NCBI GenBank assembly: GCA_030526665.1
Contig: JAUNCI010000005.1
Location: 1 to 64,000, forward strand
Origin: Eubacteriales bacterium
GTDB lineage: Bacteria; Bacillota; Clostridia; Lachnospirales; Lachnospiraceae
Length of the DNA stretch: 64,000 nucleotides
Reading direction: 5' to 3'
The notes under the pieces were generated by a model. The model was not told the origin of the DNA and searched no databases. It was given only the letters and a program-made list of their open reading frames with translations. Positions 28,239-36,754 of this stretch are shown here, in pieces. Position 1 is the first letter of the stretch. Each line of letters begins with the position of its first letter. The position numbers and the translations under genes are program-made.

Positions 28239-28727
28239 ATGGAAAAAGAGTTGCTAGAGGCTTACTGCGGATCTGGCCACGGTAAAACAATGTTAGCGAT
28301 CGGTCAAAGTATTCAGGCTGCAGTAGCAGGCAAAAAGGTCATTATTATCCACTTTTTGAAGGGAAAAGAACAGCAGGATACAATGCTTTTTGAAAAACTG
28401 AATGATTTGGATATCAATGTTTTTCGCTTTGAAAAGTTTGATAAGTACTATGAAGAATTGTCTGAGCAGGAAAAAGACGAGGAAAAAATCAACATATTAA
28501 ACGGTCTGCATTTTGCAAACAAAGTTATTACAACACAAGGCTGTGATTTTTTGATTCTTGATGAAATTCTGGGTCTTCCGGATTGCGGAATCGCTTCTGT
28601 GGAATGTATCGCAGATATACTGAAGGGGAAAGATGACAGTATGCACATCTGTTTGACAGGCAGAGTGATGCCGGAGGAATTACGGCAGTATGTTGATCGA
28701 ATCACGACGATTACTACAGAACAATAA
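28239..28727 (+). CDS. Corrinoid adenosyltransferase-like P-loop protein (CobA/CobO family)
   Basis: A 162-residue P-loop protein. The P-loop is CGSGHGKTM near residues 10-18, where typical CobA/BtuR enzymes have GxGKGKTT. KKVIIIHFLKG follows as in CobA, and DFLILDEILG provides Walker B. CobA transfers adenosyl to cob(I)alamin or cobyrinic acid. No other cobalamin genes are nearby, and the changed P-loop leaves open a different ATP-dependent role. The family fold is clear, the reaction is not. Confidence 0.7.
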   Translation: MEKELLEAYCGSGHGKTMLAIGQSIQAAVAGKKVIIIHFLKGKEQQDTMLFEKLNDLDINVFRFEKFDKYYEELSEQEKDEEKINILNGLHFANKVITTQGCDFLILDEILGLPDCGIASVECIADILKGKDDSMHICLTGRVMPEELRQYVDRITTITTEQ

Positions 28728-28824
28728 AAAAATAAAAAATAAAAAACATAGATAAAATATACATGAAATCAATAGCAGAAGTATAAATAATACGAGAAGA
28801 GATGTAATATAAGGAGGAACAAAC

Positions 28825-29715
28825 ATGGCAATTTTTAAAGGAGCCGGTGTTGCAATTGTAACCCCAATGTACGAAGATGGATCCGTAAATTATGATAAAC
28901 TGGCAGAATTGCTCGAGGAGCAGATCGCAGGTGGAACAGATGCGATTATTATTTGTGGAACAACAGGAGAATCTTCTACATTAACACATGGCGAGCATCT
29001 GAAGACAATCAAATTTGCAATTGACACGGTTGCAGGACGAATTCCGGTTATTGCCGGTACAGGCTCTAATTGTACAGAAACTGCAATTATGATGTCAAAA
29101 GAAGCTGCTTCCTACGGCGCAGATGGTCTTTTGATCGTAACTCCATATTATAATAAAGCGACACAGAACGGGTTGATCGCACATTATACAGCAATTGCCA
29201 ATGCAGTACCTGAAACACCTATTATTATGTATAATGTTCCAAGCCGTACCGGATGTAATATTCAGCCGGCGACAGCTGTTGCACTTGCAAAGAATGTAAA
29301 AAATATTGTCGGAATCAAAGAAGCAAGCGGAGATTTGTCACAGATCGCAAAACTGATGTCTATGGCAGATGGATGTATTGATCTGTATTCCGGAAATGAT
29401 GACCAGGTTCTTCCGGTACTTTCACTTGGCGGTCTTGGAGTTATTTCTGTATTGTCAAACGTTGCTCCAAAAGAAACACATGATATGGTTGCAAAATTTA
29501 TGGATGGAGATACCAAAGGTGCTGCAGAGATTCAGCTGAAAGCCATTCCGCTGATAAACGCTTTGTTCTGCGAAGTGAATCCGATTCCGGTAAAAGCAGC
29601 ATTAAACCTGATGGGCAAAAACGTCGGATCACTTCGTATGCCTCTGACAGAAATGACAGATGCGAACAAAGAAGTACTTGCAAAAGCAATGAAAGATTTT
29701 GGAATTGGAGAATAA
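28825..29715 (+). CDS. dapA: 4-hydroxy-tetrahydrodipicolinate synthase
   Basis: A 296-residue TIM-barrel aldolase that condenses pyruvate and aspartate semialdehyde in lysine and diaminopimelate synthesis. The Schiff-base lysine is in IVGIKEASGD near residue 165, the active-site tyrosine in IMYNVPSRTG near 136, and GTTGESSTL near residue 45 forms the pyruvate-binding loop. AAGGAGG precedes the ATG. dapB starts five bases after its stop. Confidence 0.96.
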   Translation: MAIFKGAGVAIVTPMYEDGSVNYDKLAELLEEQIAGGTDAIIICGTTGESSTLTHGEHLKTIKFAIDTVAGRIPVIAGTGSNCTETAIMMSKEAASYGADGLLIVTPYYNKATQNGLIAHYTAIANAVPETPIIMYNVPSRTGCNIQPATAVALAKNVKNIVGIKEASGDLSQIAKLMSMADGCIDLYSGNDDQVLPVLSLGGLGVISVLSNVAPKETHDMVAKFMDGDTKGAAEIQLKAIPLINALFCEVNPIPVKAALNLMGKNVGSLRMPLTEMTDANKEVLAKAMKDFGIGE

Positions 29716-29720
29716 AATAA

Positions 29721-30479
29721 ATGGTAAGAATTATTATGCATGGCTGTAATGGCCATATGGGACAGGTAATCAGCGGACTGGTTGCACAGGATCCGGATGC
29801 GGAAATCGTTGCCGGTATCGATATTGCTGATTCCGGAAAAAATCCATATCCTGTATATACCAATATGGATGAATGTGATGTAGAAGCAGATGCAATTATT
29901 GATTTCTCTTCTGCAAAGGCTGTGGATCGTTTGCTGGATTTCAGTGTAAATCGTCAGATTCCGGTTGTAGTCTGTACAACAGGTCTGAGTGAAGAACAGA
30001 TGAAAAAAATTGATGAGACAGCTCAGAAAGTTGCCGTTTTGAAATCTGCAAATATGTCTCTGGGAATTAATACACTGATGAAACTTCTTCAGGATGCGGC
30101 AAAAGTGCTTGCAACAGCAGGATTTGATATTGAAGTTGTGGAAAAACATCATAAATTAAAACTGGATGCACCAAGCGGAACTGCTCTTGCACTTGCAGAC
30201 AGTGTAAATGAAGCTATGGATAATCAGTATCACTATGTATATGACAGAAGTCAGAGACGTGAACAGCGTGACGCAAAAGAGATTGGAATCTCTGCGGTTC
30301 GTGGGGGCACAATTGTTGGAGAACATGATGTGATTTTTGCGGGACCGGACGAGGTTATTACATTCAGTCATACAGCATATTCTAAGGCAGTGTTCGGAAA
30401 AGGCGCAGTAGAAGCTGCAAAATTCCTTGCGGGTAAACCGGCCGGCAGATATGATATGAGTCATGTGATCAATGGCTGA
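29721..30479 (+). CDS. dapB: 4-hydroxy-tetrahydrodipicolinate reductase
   Basis: A 252-residue NAD(P)H-dependent reductase, the step after DapA. The Rossmann loop is IIMHGCNGHMGQVI at the N-terminus. The catalytic EKHHKLKLDAPSGTAL motif with the histidine pair lies near residues 138-153. Operon with dapA is evident from the five-base gap. Confidence 0.96.
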   Translation: MVRIIMHGCNGHMGQVISGLVAQDPDAEIVAGIDIADSGKNPYPVYTNMDECDVEADAIIDFSSAKAVDRLLDFSVNRQIPVVVCTTGLSEEQMKKIDETAQKVAVLKSANMSLGINTLMKLLQDAAKVLATAGFDIEVVEKHHKLKLDAPSGTALALADSVNEAMDNQYHYVYDRSQRREQRDAKEIGISAVRGGTIVGEHDVIFAGPDEVITFSHTAYSKAVFGKGAVEAAKFLAGKPAGRYDMSHVING

Positions 30480-30527
30480 AAATCAGATATTAAAAAACTG
30501 AGAACTATATACATGAAATGATGAAAA

Positions 30528-30560
30528 GGGCATAATCGCATATGGATTATGTCCTTTTTT
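30528..30560 (+). terminator. Terminator of the dapAB operon
   Basis: GGGCATAATC (30528-30537) pairs with GATTATGTCC (30545-30554), one G-U, followed by six T. Confidence 0.85.
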
Positions 30561-30649
30561 CAACCAGAAAATCGACTATAAATTTATTTTATAAATCTTA
30601 TATGTTTGTAATGGCGAAAACTTGTTTTTGCAGCGAGGAGTTGGAAGTA

Positions 30650-31420
30650 ATGAAATTTAGACCTTGTATTGATATCCATAATGGAAAGGTGAAACAGATC
30701 GTCGGCGGCAGCCTGACAGATGTGCAGGATCGTGCACAGGAGAATTTTGTATCGGAACAGGATGCAAAATTTTATGCCGAATTATATCGTAAACATCAGT
30801 TAAAAGGCGGACATATCATCCTGCTTAACGGAGCAGACAGTCCCTATTACAGCGCAACTAAGGAACAGGCAATGCAGGCGTTAAATGCCTATCCCGGTGG
30901 CATGCAGCTTGGGGGAGGCGTGAATCCCCGAAATGCGGCGGAGTTTCTGGATGCCGGTGCGAGCCATGTGATCGTAACCTCATATGTCTTCAGAAACGGA
31001 GCAATTTCATGGGAAAATCTTGAAGCCTTAAAAAAAGAAGTCGGTGCTGAGCGATTGGTACTTGATCTGAGCTGCCGAAAAAAAGAAGGACAGTATTATA
31101 TCGTGACGGATCGCTGGCAGAAATTTACGGATGAAATAGTTACTCTTGAAATGTTAGCACGATTAGGTGATTATTGTGCGGAATATCTTGTTCATGCCGT
31201 AGATGTAGAAGGAAAAGCAAACGGTGTGGAAGAGGAACTGGCGTCACTTCTGGGACAATATACGGATAAACCGATTACCTATGCGGGCGGTGTAGGCAGT
31301 ATGCGGGATATGGAAATTCTGAGAATGTGCGGACAAAATCGACTGGATGTAACGGTAGGAAGTGCATTGGATCTGTTTGGAGGTTCAATACCATTCGAGG
31401 TATTGAGAAACTGGCATTAA
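30650..31420 (+). CDS. hisA: Eukaryotic-type HisA (ProFAR isomerase)
   Basis: A 256-residue TIM-barrel protein resembling the yeast HIS6 type of phosphoribosylformimino-AICAR-ribotide isomerase, not the usual bacterial HisA. Diagnostic stretches are MKFRPCIDIHNGKVKQIVGG, GGHIILLNGADSPYYSAT, LVLDLSCRKKEG and TYAGGVGSMRDMEIL. It would open the ring of ProFAR in histidine synthesis. No other his gene is nearby. GAGGAG nine bases before the ATG at 30650 decides the start; the frame stays open upstream to 30542 but contains the dapB terminator region. Confidence 0.82.
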   Translation: MKFRPCIDIHNGKVKQIVGGSLTDVQDRAQENFVSEQDAKFYAELYRKHQLKGGHIILLNGADSPYYSATKEQAMQALNAYPGGMQLGGGVNPRNAAEFLDAGASHVIVTSYVFRNGAISWENLEALKKEVGAERLVLDLSCRKKEGQYYIVTDRWQKFTDEIVTLEMLARLGDYCAEYLVHAVDVEGKANGVEEELASLLGQYTDKPITYAGGVGSMRDMEILRMCGQNRLDVTVGSALDLFGGSIPFEVLRNWH

Positions 31421-31440
31421 CGACGGCTGTCTTTGGGGTA

Positions 31441-31481
31441 AATTAGAATAGGGAAGTATGTAGAAACGAAATATTCTAATT
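31441..31481. repeat. Inverted repeat between hisA and hpf
   Basis: AATTAGAATA (31441-31450) and TATTCTAATT (31472-31481) form a perfect 10-base inverted repeat with a 21-base centre. No T-tract follows. Function unknown. Confidence 0.45.
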
Positions 31482-31549
31482 AAAATACGGAAAAACCAAC
31501 AAATGTTCTAAAAATATTGCTGTTTTATATTAATTATCGTGCAATTTGC

Positions 31550-31578
31550 TTGAGATTTTATGAAAAAACGGGTAAAAT
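31550..31578 (+). promoter_or_regulatory. Promoter of hpf
   Basis: TTGAGA (31550-31555) and TAAAAT (31573-31578) are 17 bases apart, leaving a leader of about 80 bases. Confidence 0.55.
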
Positions 31579-31663
31579 AAAAATGTGCAAACACATGCAG
31601 TGCAGAGTGTTACAGGAGTATTGAAAATACCCTGATGATGCACAAATGAAAGGGGATGGCTGT

Positions 31664-32191
31664 ATGAAGATTACAATTTTTGGAAAAAATATTACGGTTA
31701 CCGATAGCCTCAAAGCTGCAGTAGAAGACAAACTTCAGAAACTTGGTAAGTATTTTACAGAAGATACAGAAGTTACGGTTACCCTGAGTGTTGAGAGGGA
31801 AAAACAGAAAATTGAAGTGACGATTCCTGTGAAGGGAGGAATCATTCGATCTGAACAGACCAGTAATGATATGTATGTATCCATCGATCTTGTAGAGGAA
31901 GTAATCGAACGTCAGGTACGTAAGTATAAAAAGAAAATTATTGATAAACATCAGGCTCAGGCCAATTTCCAGAAACAGTTCCTTGAAGAAGAGTATGAGG
32001 ACGACAGCGAAATTAAAATTACCAGAAACAAAAAATTTGATATTAAACCGATGTATCCGGAAGATGCATGCGTACAGATGGAGCTTCTCGGACATAATTT
32101 CTTTGTATTCTGCAATGCGGAAACAGATCAGGTAAATGTGGTATATAAACGAAACGGAAATACATATGGCTTGATTGAGCCGGAAGATTAA
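31664..32191 (+). CDS. hpf: Ribosome hibernation promoting factor, long form
   Basis: A 175-residue protein. Residues 1-~100 are the RaiA/HPF domain (beta-alpha-beta start MKITIFGKNITVTDSLKAAV) that sits in the 30S decoding site. After an acidic linker, residues ~117-175 form the C-terminal domain (KKFDIKPMYPEDACVQMELLGHNFFVF) that joins two 70S ribosomes into 100S dimers. The long form is usual in Firmicutes. A ribosome site of AGGGGAT type precedes the ATG at 31664, which is preferred over an ATG at 31646. Confidence 0.94.
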   Translation: MKITIFGKNITVTDSLKAAVEDKLQKLGKYFTEDTEVTVTLSVEREKQKIEVTIPVKGGIIRSEQTSNDMYVSIDLVEEVIERQVRKYKKKIIDKHQAQANFQKQFLEEEYEDDSEIKITRNKKFDIKPMYPEDACVQMELLGHNFFVFCNAETDQVNVVYKRNGNTYGLIEPED

Positions 32192-32204
32192 AGGGAAAAG
32201 GAAA

Positions 32205-32240
32205 AAAGGAGATGTCACTTTAGGTGACATCTCCTTTGGT
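32205..32240. terminator. Bidirectional terminator between hpf and the NusG-II gene
   Basis: AAAGGAGATGTCAC (32205-32218) pairs perfectly with GTGACATCTCCTTT (32224-32237) around TTTAG, with an A-run before and T-run after. Confidence 0.88.
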
Positions 32241-32249
32241 TTATAGCGT

Positions 32250-32648
32250 TTATGTTGTGGAATCAACTACGACAGAAGACGCATCGGCATCTTCGGAATC
32301 ATCGTAAGTCGGTTCGACGGATTGATTACCAACAGCTTCAATGACTACTCTGTTAGGAAGACAAACGATCATTCCGCCGTTTGCATCAATTGGACGCTGC
32401 AGCATACATAAATGATCCGGACAGGTGGCCACGATCATGCTTACTTTATGATCCTGTACCAGGCAGGTGTTTAAATCGTCGATACGAATCGTCTGATCCT
32501 CATCAAAAGAATATGTTCCAAATTCTTTTCCTTCGACCATGATGTGAAACTGAGCGGCATCCTTTGGCTTTGTGAAATTTAAATATCCCCAAAGGGCAAG
32601 TGAAATAACAAGTGCACTTGCAATTAATATAAGTGTGCTTTTTTTCAA
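32250..32648 (-). CDS. Membrane-anchored NusG domain II protein
   Basis: A 132-residue protein with an N-terminal membrane/signal segment (residues ~5-24) and a NusG domain II of about 85 residues (CPDHLCMLQRPIDANGGMIVCLPNRVVIEAV). The tail is acidic. This family is found next to Rnf, ApbE and extracytosolic flavoproteins in Firmicutes. Here it is divergent from an FMN-domain reductase and its flavin transferase. The cysteine pair CPDHLC is typical. The molecular role is not established. Confidence 0.8.
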   Translation of the reverse strand: MKKSTLILIASALVISLALWGYLNFTKPKDAAQFHIMVEGKEFGTYSFDEDQTIRIDDLNTCLVQDHKVSMIVATCPDHLCMLQRPIDANGGMIVCLPNRVVIEAVGNQSVEPTYDDSEDADASSVVVDSTT

Positions 32649-32739
32649 AATATGAGTTCTCCTAATAGATTTTTTGTAAAAACTGTATGAAATATTTTAT
32701 TATTTTATAAATGATAGCATAAAGGTGAGGGTTTGTAAA

Positions 32740-32835
32740 ATGCGCAGCTCTGACATCATAAAAATTATGAAAGTACCAAAAGACTTGAGTACAGAAAGAT
32801 TTGAAAAAGAGATAGAAAAAAGACCTGAAGCATAA
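32740..32835 (+). CDS. Possible 31-residue small protein
   Basis: An ATG at 32740 has AGGTGAGG nine bases upstream and opens a 31-codon frame (MRSSDIIKIMKVPKDLSTER, then Glu/Lys-rich to EKRPEA) ending TAA at 32835. It lies in the leader region of the flavoprotein gene, just before its promoter. The peptide is amphipathic and charged. Good ribosome site, but no other evidence of translation. Confidence 0.3.
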   Translation: MRSSDIIKIMKVPKDLSTERFEKEIEKRPEA

Positions 32836-32842
32836 AAAAGAC

Positions 32843-32871
32843 TTGAAGTGAAAAAACAAGTTTGTTAAAAT
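32843..32871 (+). promoter_or_regulatory. Promoter of the FMN-domain flavoprotein gene
   Basis: TTGAAG (32843-32848) and TAAAAT (32866-32871) are 17 bases apart, about 40 bases before the ATG. Confidence 0.55.
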
Positions 32872-32912
32872 TATGTCGCAATAAAATAATTGTAGTTTAG
32901 AAAGGGGAAACT

Positions 32913-35459
32913 ATGAGAAACAAAACAGTTATGGCGTTAGTTGGTGCTATGGTACTTTCTATGGCATCCGGTATGGTTGTATCTGCAGAAGAAGCCGTTG
33001 GAAGTGCGGATGGTTTCGGCGGAAAAGTTACAGTTACAATCACAAAAGACGGTGACACGATCACTGATGTAGCAATTGATGCCCCAGACGAAACACCAAC
33101 TGTCGGCGGAGCGGCAGTAGATGAACTCGTAGAACAGATTTTAAGTGCACAGAGTGCAGAGATTGATGGCGTTGCAGGTGCATCCATCACATCAGAAGCA
33201 GTTAAAACAGCTGCAGCAGCAGCTCTTGCAGGTGGAGCAGGAGAAGAAGCTGAAGCAGCAGAAAGCGGAGATGCCGCAGAGCTTAGCTTTACAGCAGGCA
33301 CATATACAGGTGTTGGAGAAGGTTATAACGGACCGGTTTCCATCGCAGTTACATTTACAGATTCTGCAATTGAAAGCATTGAAGTTGTAGAAAGCAACGA
33401 AACAGCTCATGTTGGAACTCCTGCATTTGATATCATGTTTGAAGATATGATCGCAGCAAACGGTTCAGGTGTTGATACTGTTTCAGGTGCAACATTTACA
33501 TCCAGAGCTGTTAAATTAGCAGTAAACGATGCTGCTGAGCAGGCTGGCGCAACAGATATGGATACATTTAAATCCAATACTGTAGTTCATGAAGCACAGG
33601 CTGATATTGAAGAAACAGTTGACGTAGTTGTTGTAGGTGCAGGTGGTGCCGGTATGGGTGCTGCAGCACAGGCTGCAATGAACGGAGAATCTGTTCTTGT
33701 TATGGAAGAAAATGCTGAAATCGGTGGTAACACACTTGTTTCAGGTGGTCAGTTCCAGGCTACAATGCCATACCTTGTATGGGATGCAGCTGATCCTGAT
33801 GCAACTCAGGCAGTTTGGGAATACGATGGACAGACATATGACAAAGTTATGTCTACACAGGGTAATATCGATGTCCTGAAAAAGATTGCGGAATGGTCAG
33901 AAGAAGAATTCAACGGCGATTATTTCCTCGATCATGAATATGTTGCAGGTGAAATCGATGAACTCAGCAAACAGGGGGTTCACGGAGAATATCTCCCGGT
34001 ACTTCAGGCTCTGAAAGCGGAAATCAAAGAATACCTTGACTGGGCACAGCCAAAACTTGATGCCGGTGTTCCGGAAAATGAAATTACACTGTTCTCTACA
34101 GACAACCTTCATATTTTCCAGACATACTATGGCGGACTTCGTCAGAGTGCAGACAAATCTGAATGGATCTATGGCGACGTTGAACTTGTAACACAGTTTG
34201 TAAAAGGCGGATATGATCTGAAAGTATGGCTGGAAGATCAGGGCGCTAAATTCGCTGATGAAGATGCTCTTATCCTGATCGGTGCTCTCTGGTACAGAGA
34301 AAACCGTCAGCTTGGCGGCGACATCGATGGCGATGGCGAAATGGAAGAAAGCGGAAACTGGGGCGCATATTTTGCACCAACAGTAAATACACTGCTTAAC
34401 ACTTCTGAAACAGCAGCTGATAACAAGATTATGACTCGTACAAAAGCTGAAAACCTTATTGTAGAAGATGGTAAGGTAACAGGTGTTGTCGGAACAATGT
34501 ACGATGGAACAAAAGTAACTGTTCATGCAAACAAAGGTGTAGTTCTTGCAACAGGTGGTTATGCAGCAAATATCCAGATGGTTCAGGATACAAATGCATA
34601 CTGGGATCCAAGCTACATTACAGATGCTACAAAAACAACAAACCGTTCTTCACTTGTAGGTGACGGTATTGTAATGGGTCAAGAAGTCGGTGCAGCTACA
34701 GTCGGAACAGGCTGGGCACAGATGATGCCGATCTCATGGATCGACAATGGTAACCTTGCATTCGGCGGCGGACAGTATGCTGCTTATATCAACCCAACTA
34801 CAGGTAAACGTTTCGTTAACGAATCTGCTGAGCGTGATGTTCTTTCTCTCGGTGAATTCCAGAATGGTGTTGAAGTAAACGGAGCACAGGGCGTATTCCT
34901 TGAATTCTCTAATGGTGATGTTCCGATCGGAAGACCATATCCATATGATGATTATTCAACAGGTACACCGGTTGCAAGCCATGACCAGGTTGATGGAAGA
35001 GTATACTTCGTAAGCAGCCAGGAAGAACTTCAGGAAGTTCTTGATCAGTTTGGAATGGAAGCAGATCCTGCAACAATCTACGAAACAATTGAAGCTTATG
35101 ACCGTGCTATCATGGCAGGAGAACAGCCGGAAGTAGCAAAAGCTCAGGCATCTAACCTGATTGGTCATGCTGATCTTGATGATACAGATAACTATGATCC
35201 TGAAACATACACATTAGATGGTGTTCTTCTTCGTATTCGTATCATGGCTCCATCTACTCACCACACAATGGGTGGTCTTTCTGTAGATACAGATCGTCAC
35301 GTACTTGATGCTGATGGAAACATCGTTGAAGGTCTCTATGCAGCAGGTGAAGTAACAGGTGGTATCCATGGCGGTAACCGTCTTGGCGGTAACGCAATCG
35401 TAGAAATCTTTGTTTCCGGTAGAACAGCTGCAAACACAATTACTGCAGACAATCAGTAA
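32913..35459 (+). CDS. Exported fumarate-reductase-like flavoprotein with two FMN domains
   Basis: An 848-residue protein. Residues 1-25 are a signal peptide ending SAEE. Two FMN-binding domains follow: the first has D85GVAGASITS, the second D188TVSGATFTS with T194 as the expected site of covalent FMN attachment by ApbE. The first site has Ser91 instead of Thr. An FAD/substrate domain of the fumarate reductase/flavocytochrome c type starts near VVVVGAGGAGMGAA (~236). It has APSTHHTMGGLSVD and HGGNRLGGNAIVEIFVSGR near the end. Such exported reductases use fumarate, urocanate, cinnamates or similar acceptors for anaerobic respiration; the substrate is not predictable. The apbE gene follows. Confidence 0.88.
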   Translation: MRNKTVMALVGAMVLSMASGMVVSAEEAVGSADGFGGKVTVTITKDGDTITDVAIDAPDETPTVGGAAVDELVEQILSAQSAEIDGVAGASITSEAVKTAAAAALAGGAGEEAEAAESGDAAELSFTAGTYTGVGEGYNGPVSIAVTFTDSAIESIEVVESNETAHVGTPAFDIMFEDMIAANGSGVDTVSGATFTSRAVKLAVNDAAEQAGATDMDTFKSNTVVHEAQADIEETVDVVVVGAGGAGMGAAAQAAMNGESVLVMEENAEIGGNTLVSGGQFQATMPYLVWDAADPDATQAVWEYDGQTYDKVMSTQGNIDVLKKIAEWSEEEFNGDYFLDHEYVAGEIDELSKQGVHGEYLPVLQALKAEIKEYLDWAQPKLDAGVPENEITLFSTDNLHIFQTYYGGLRQSADKSEWIYGDVELVTQFVKGGYDLKVWLEDQGAKFADEDALILIGALWYRENRQLGGDIDGDGEMEESGNWGAYFAPTVNTLLNTSETAADNKIMTRTKAENLIVEDGKVTGVVGTMYDGTKVTVHANKGVVLATGGYAANIQMVQDTNAYWDPSYITDATKTTNRSSLVGDGIVMGQEVGAATVGTGWAQMMPISWIDNGNLAFGGGQYAAYINPTTGKRFVNESAERDVLSLGEFQNGVEVNGAQGVFLEFSNGDVPIGRPYPYDDYSTGTPVASHDQVDGRVYFVSSQEELQEVLDQFGMEADPATIYETIEAYDRAIMAGEQPEVAKAQASNLIGHADLDDTDNYDPETYTLDGVLLRIRIMAPSTHHTMGGLSVDTDRHVLDADGNIVEGLYAAGEVTGGIHGGNRLGGNAIVEIFVSGRTAANTITADNQ

Positions 35460-35500
35460 TATCGGTTATAAAAAAATATAATTGTTTAACAGACAATAAC

Positions 35501-35536
35501 AGCCCTTCGGGAGCTTCGGCTTCCGGGGGGCTTTTT
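35501..35536 (+). terminator. Strong terminator between the flavoprotein gene and apbE
   Basis: A 14-base-pair stem (35501-35514 with 35519-35532) capped by a TTCG tetraloop and followed by five T. It should separate the flavoprotein from apbE, or at least lower apbE expression. Confidence 0.92.
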
Positions 35537-35620
35537 GTATTGTCAATAAATACGCAAAATGTTAAAATAATAATTCGGAATAGTCTTTGACAAAAGAGAA
35601 ACAAAAGGAATGAAACAGTT

Positions 35621-36655
35621 ATGAAAAACAGAAAAAAAATAGCGGGGATTCTTTGTGGTGCAATGCTTTTTTCGACCGGTGTACAGGCAAAAGTACAGAA
35701 TTACACGGCAACAGATTTCCTGATGGATACGTTTGTAACACAGAGTATTTTTACAGAAGGGGAAGACATTACCGGGGCTATCGCGCAGGAAATCCAGAAT
35801 GTTGAGACCAAAACACTGTCCTGGACAAATACAGAATCGGAAATTGCCTTGATCAATCAACATGCAGGAGATCCGGAAGGAGTAGAGGTCACAGAGGAAA
35901 TGGCTTCCTATCTGGAGACGGTGCTTCAGCTGGCAGCAGACAGCGACGGTGCCTTTGATCCTACACTGGGAGAAGTAATTCGTCTGTGGGATATCGATGG
36001 AGAAAATCCACATATTCCGGATGAAGCAGATCTGGCTGAAAAAATGAAAAATGTAAATTATAAAGATGTCCGGATCGAAGGAAACAAAGTATATTTAAAA
36101 GAAGGCTGTACGTTGGATCTGGGTGGAATCGGCAAGGGAATCGGTTCAGATTTATCCAGAAAGATTATGGATAAAGATTCGGATATTACAGGAGCACTGA
36201 TTAATCTCGGCGGCAGCAGTGTGATGTCTTACCGGGAAAAAACGGATCATTCTCCATGGAAAATCGGTGTTACGGATCCACGAAATCCGCAGGGGGATTA
36301 TCTCGGAATCGTGCAGCTGGAGGGAACCGAGTTTTTGTCGACCTCCGGAGATTATCAGAAATACTTTATGAAAGATGGAGTTCGTTATCATCATATACTT
36401 GATCCGAAAACGGGAAGCCCTGTTCAAAATGGAATCGCAGCAGTTACGGTTGTCTGCAATAACGGAGCCTTTGCAGATGGATTATCAACGGCATGCTTCG
36501 TGCTTGGTCCGAAGGGTGCACAGCCATTGCTGGAAAAATACGATGCGGATGCACTGTTTATAACCGGTGAGCATGAAATTTATCTGACCGAAGGAATGCA
36601 GAACAGATTTCAATTGGTTTTCGATGAATATACGATTTTAGACTGGCCGAAATGA
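35621..36655 (+). CDS. apbE: FAD:protein FMN transferase
   Basis: A 344-residue exported enzyme that moves FMN from FAD to a Thr of target proteins. It has an N-terminal signal segment (residues ~5-24) without a clear lipobox, so it may be anchored or secreted. The family motifs are FDPTLGEVIRLWDI, CTLDLGGIGKGIGSD, LINLGGSSVMSY, HHILDPKTGSPV and the metal site NNGAFADGLSTACFVLG. Its likely substrate is the two-FMN-domain flavoprotein encoded just upstream. Confidence 0.93.
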   Translation: MKNRKKIAGILCGAMLFSTGVQAKVQNYTATDFLMDTFVTQSIFTEGEDITGAIAQEIQNVETKTLSWTNTESEIALINQHAGDPEGVEVTEEMASYLETVLQLAADSDGAFDPTLGEVIRLWDIDGENPHIPDEADLAEKMKNVNYKDVRIEGNKVYLKEGCTLDLGGIGKGIGSDLSRKIMDKDSDITGALINLGGSSVMSYREKTDHSPWKIGVTDPRNPQGDYLGIVQLEGTEFLSTSGDYQKYFMKDGVRYHHILDPKTGSPVQNGIAAVTVVCNNGAFADGLSTACFVLGPKGAQPLLEKYDADALFITGEHEIYLTEGMQNRFQLVFDEYTILDWPK

Positions 36656-36754
36656 GTATTATTGATAAGTTTTGATTGTTTTTATATGGATTTAATGGTA
36701 AAATATTATATCTATGAGTGTTAAATCGAAAGAATACAGGAGTGATTAAAATAT

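Noticed and set aside
33145..33390. An 81-residue Gln/Leu-rich frame inside the flavoprotein gene
   Set aside because: It is the shifted reading of the Ala/Glu-rich linker between the two FMN domains, with no start signal.
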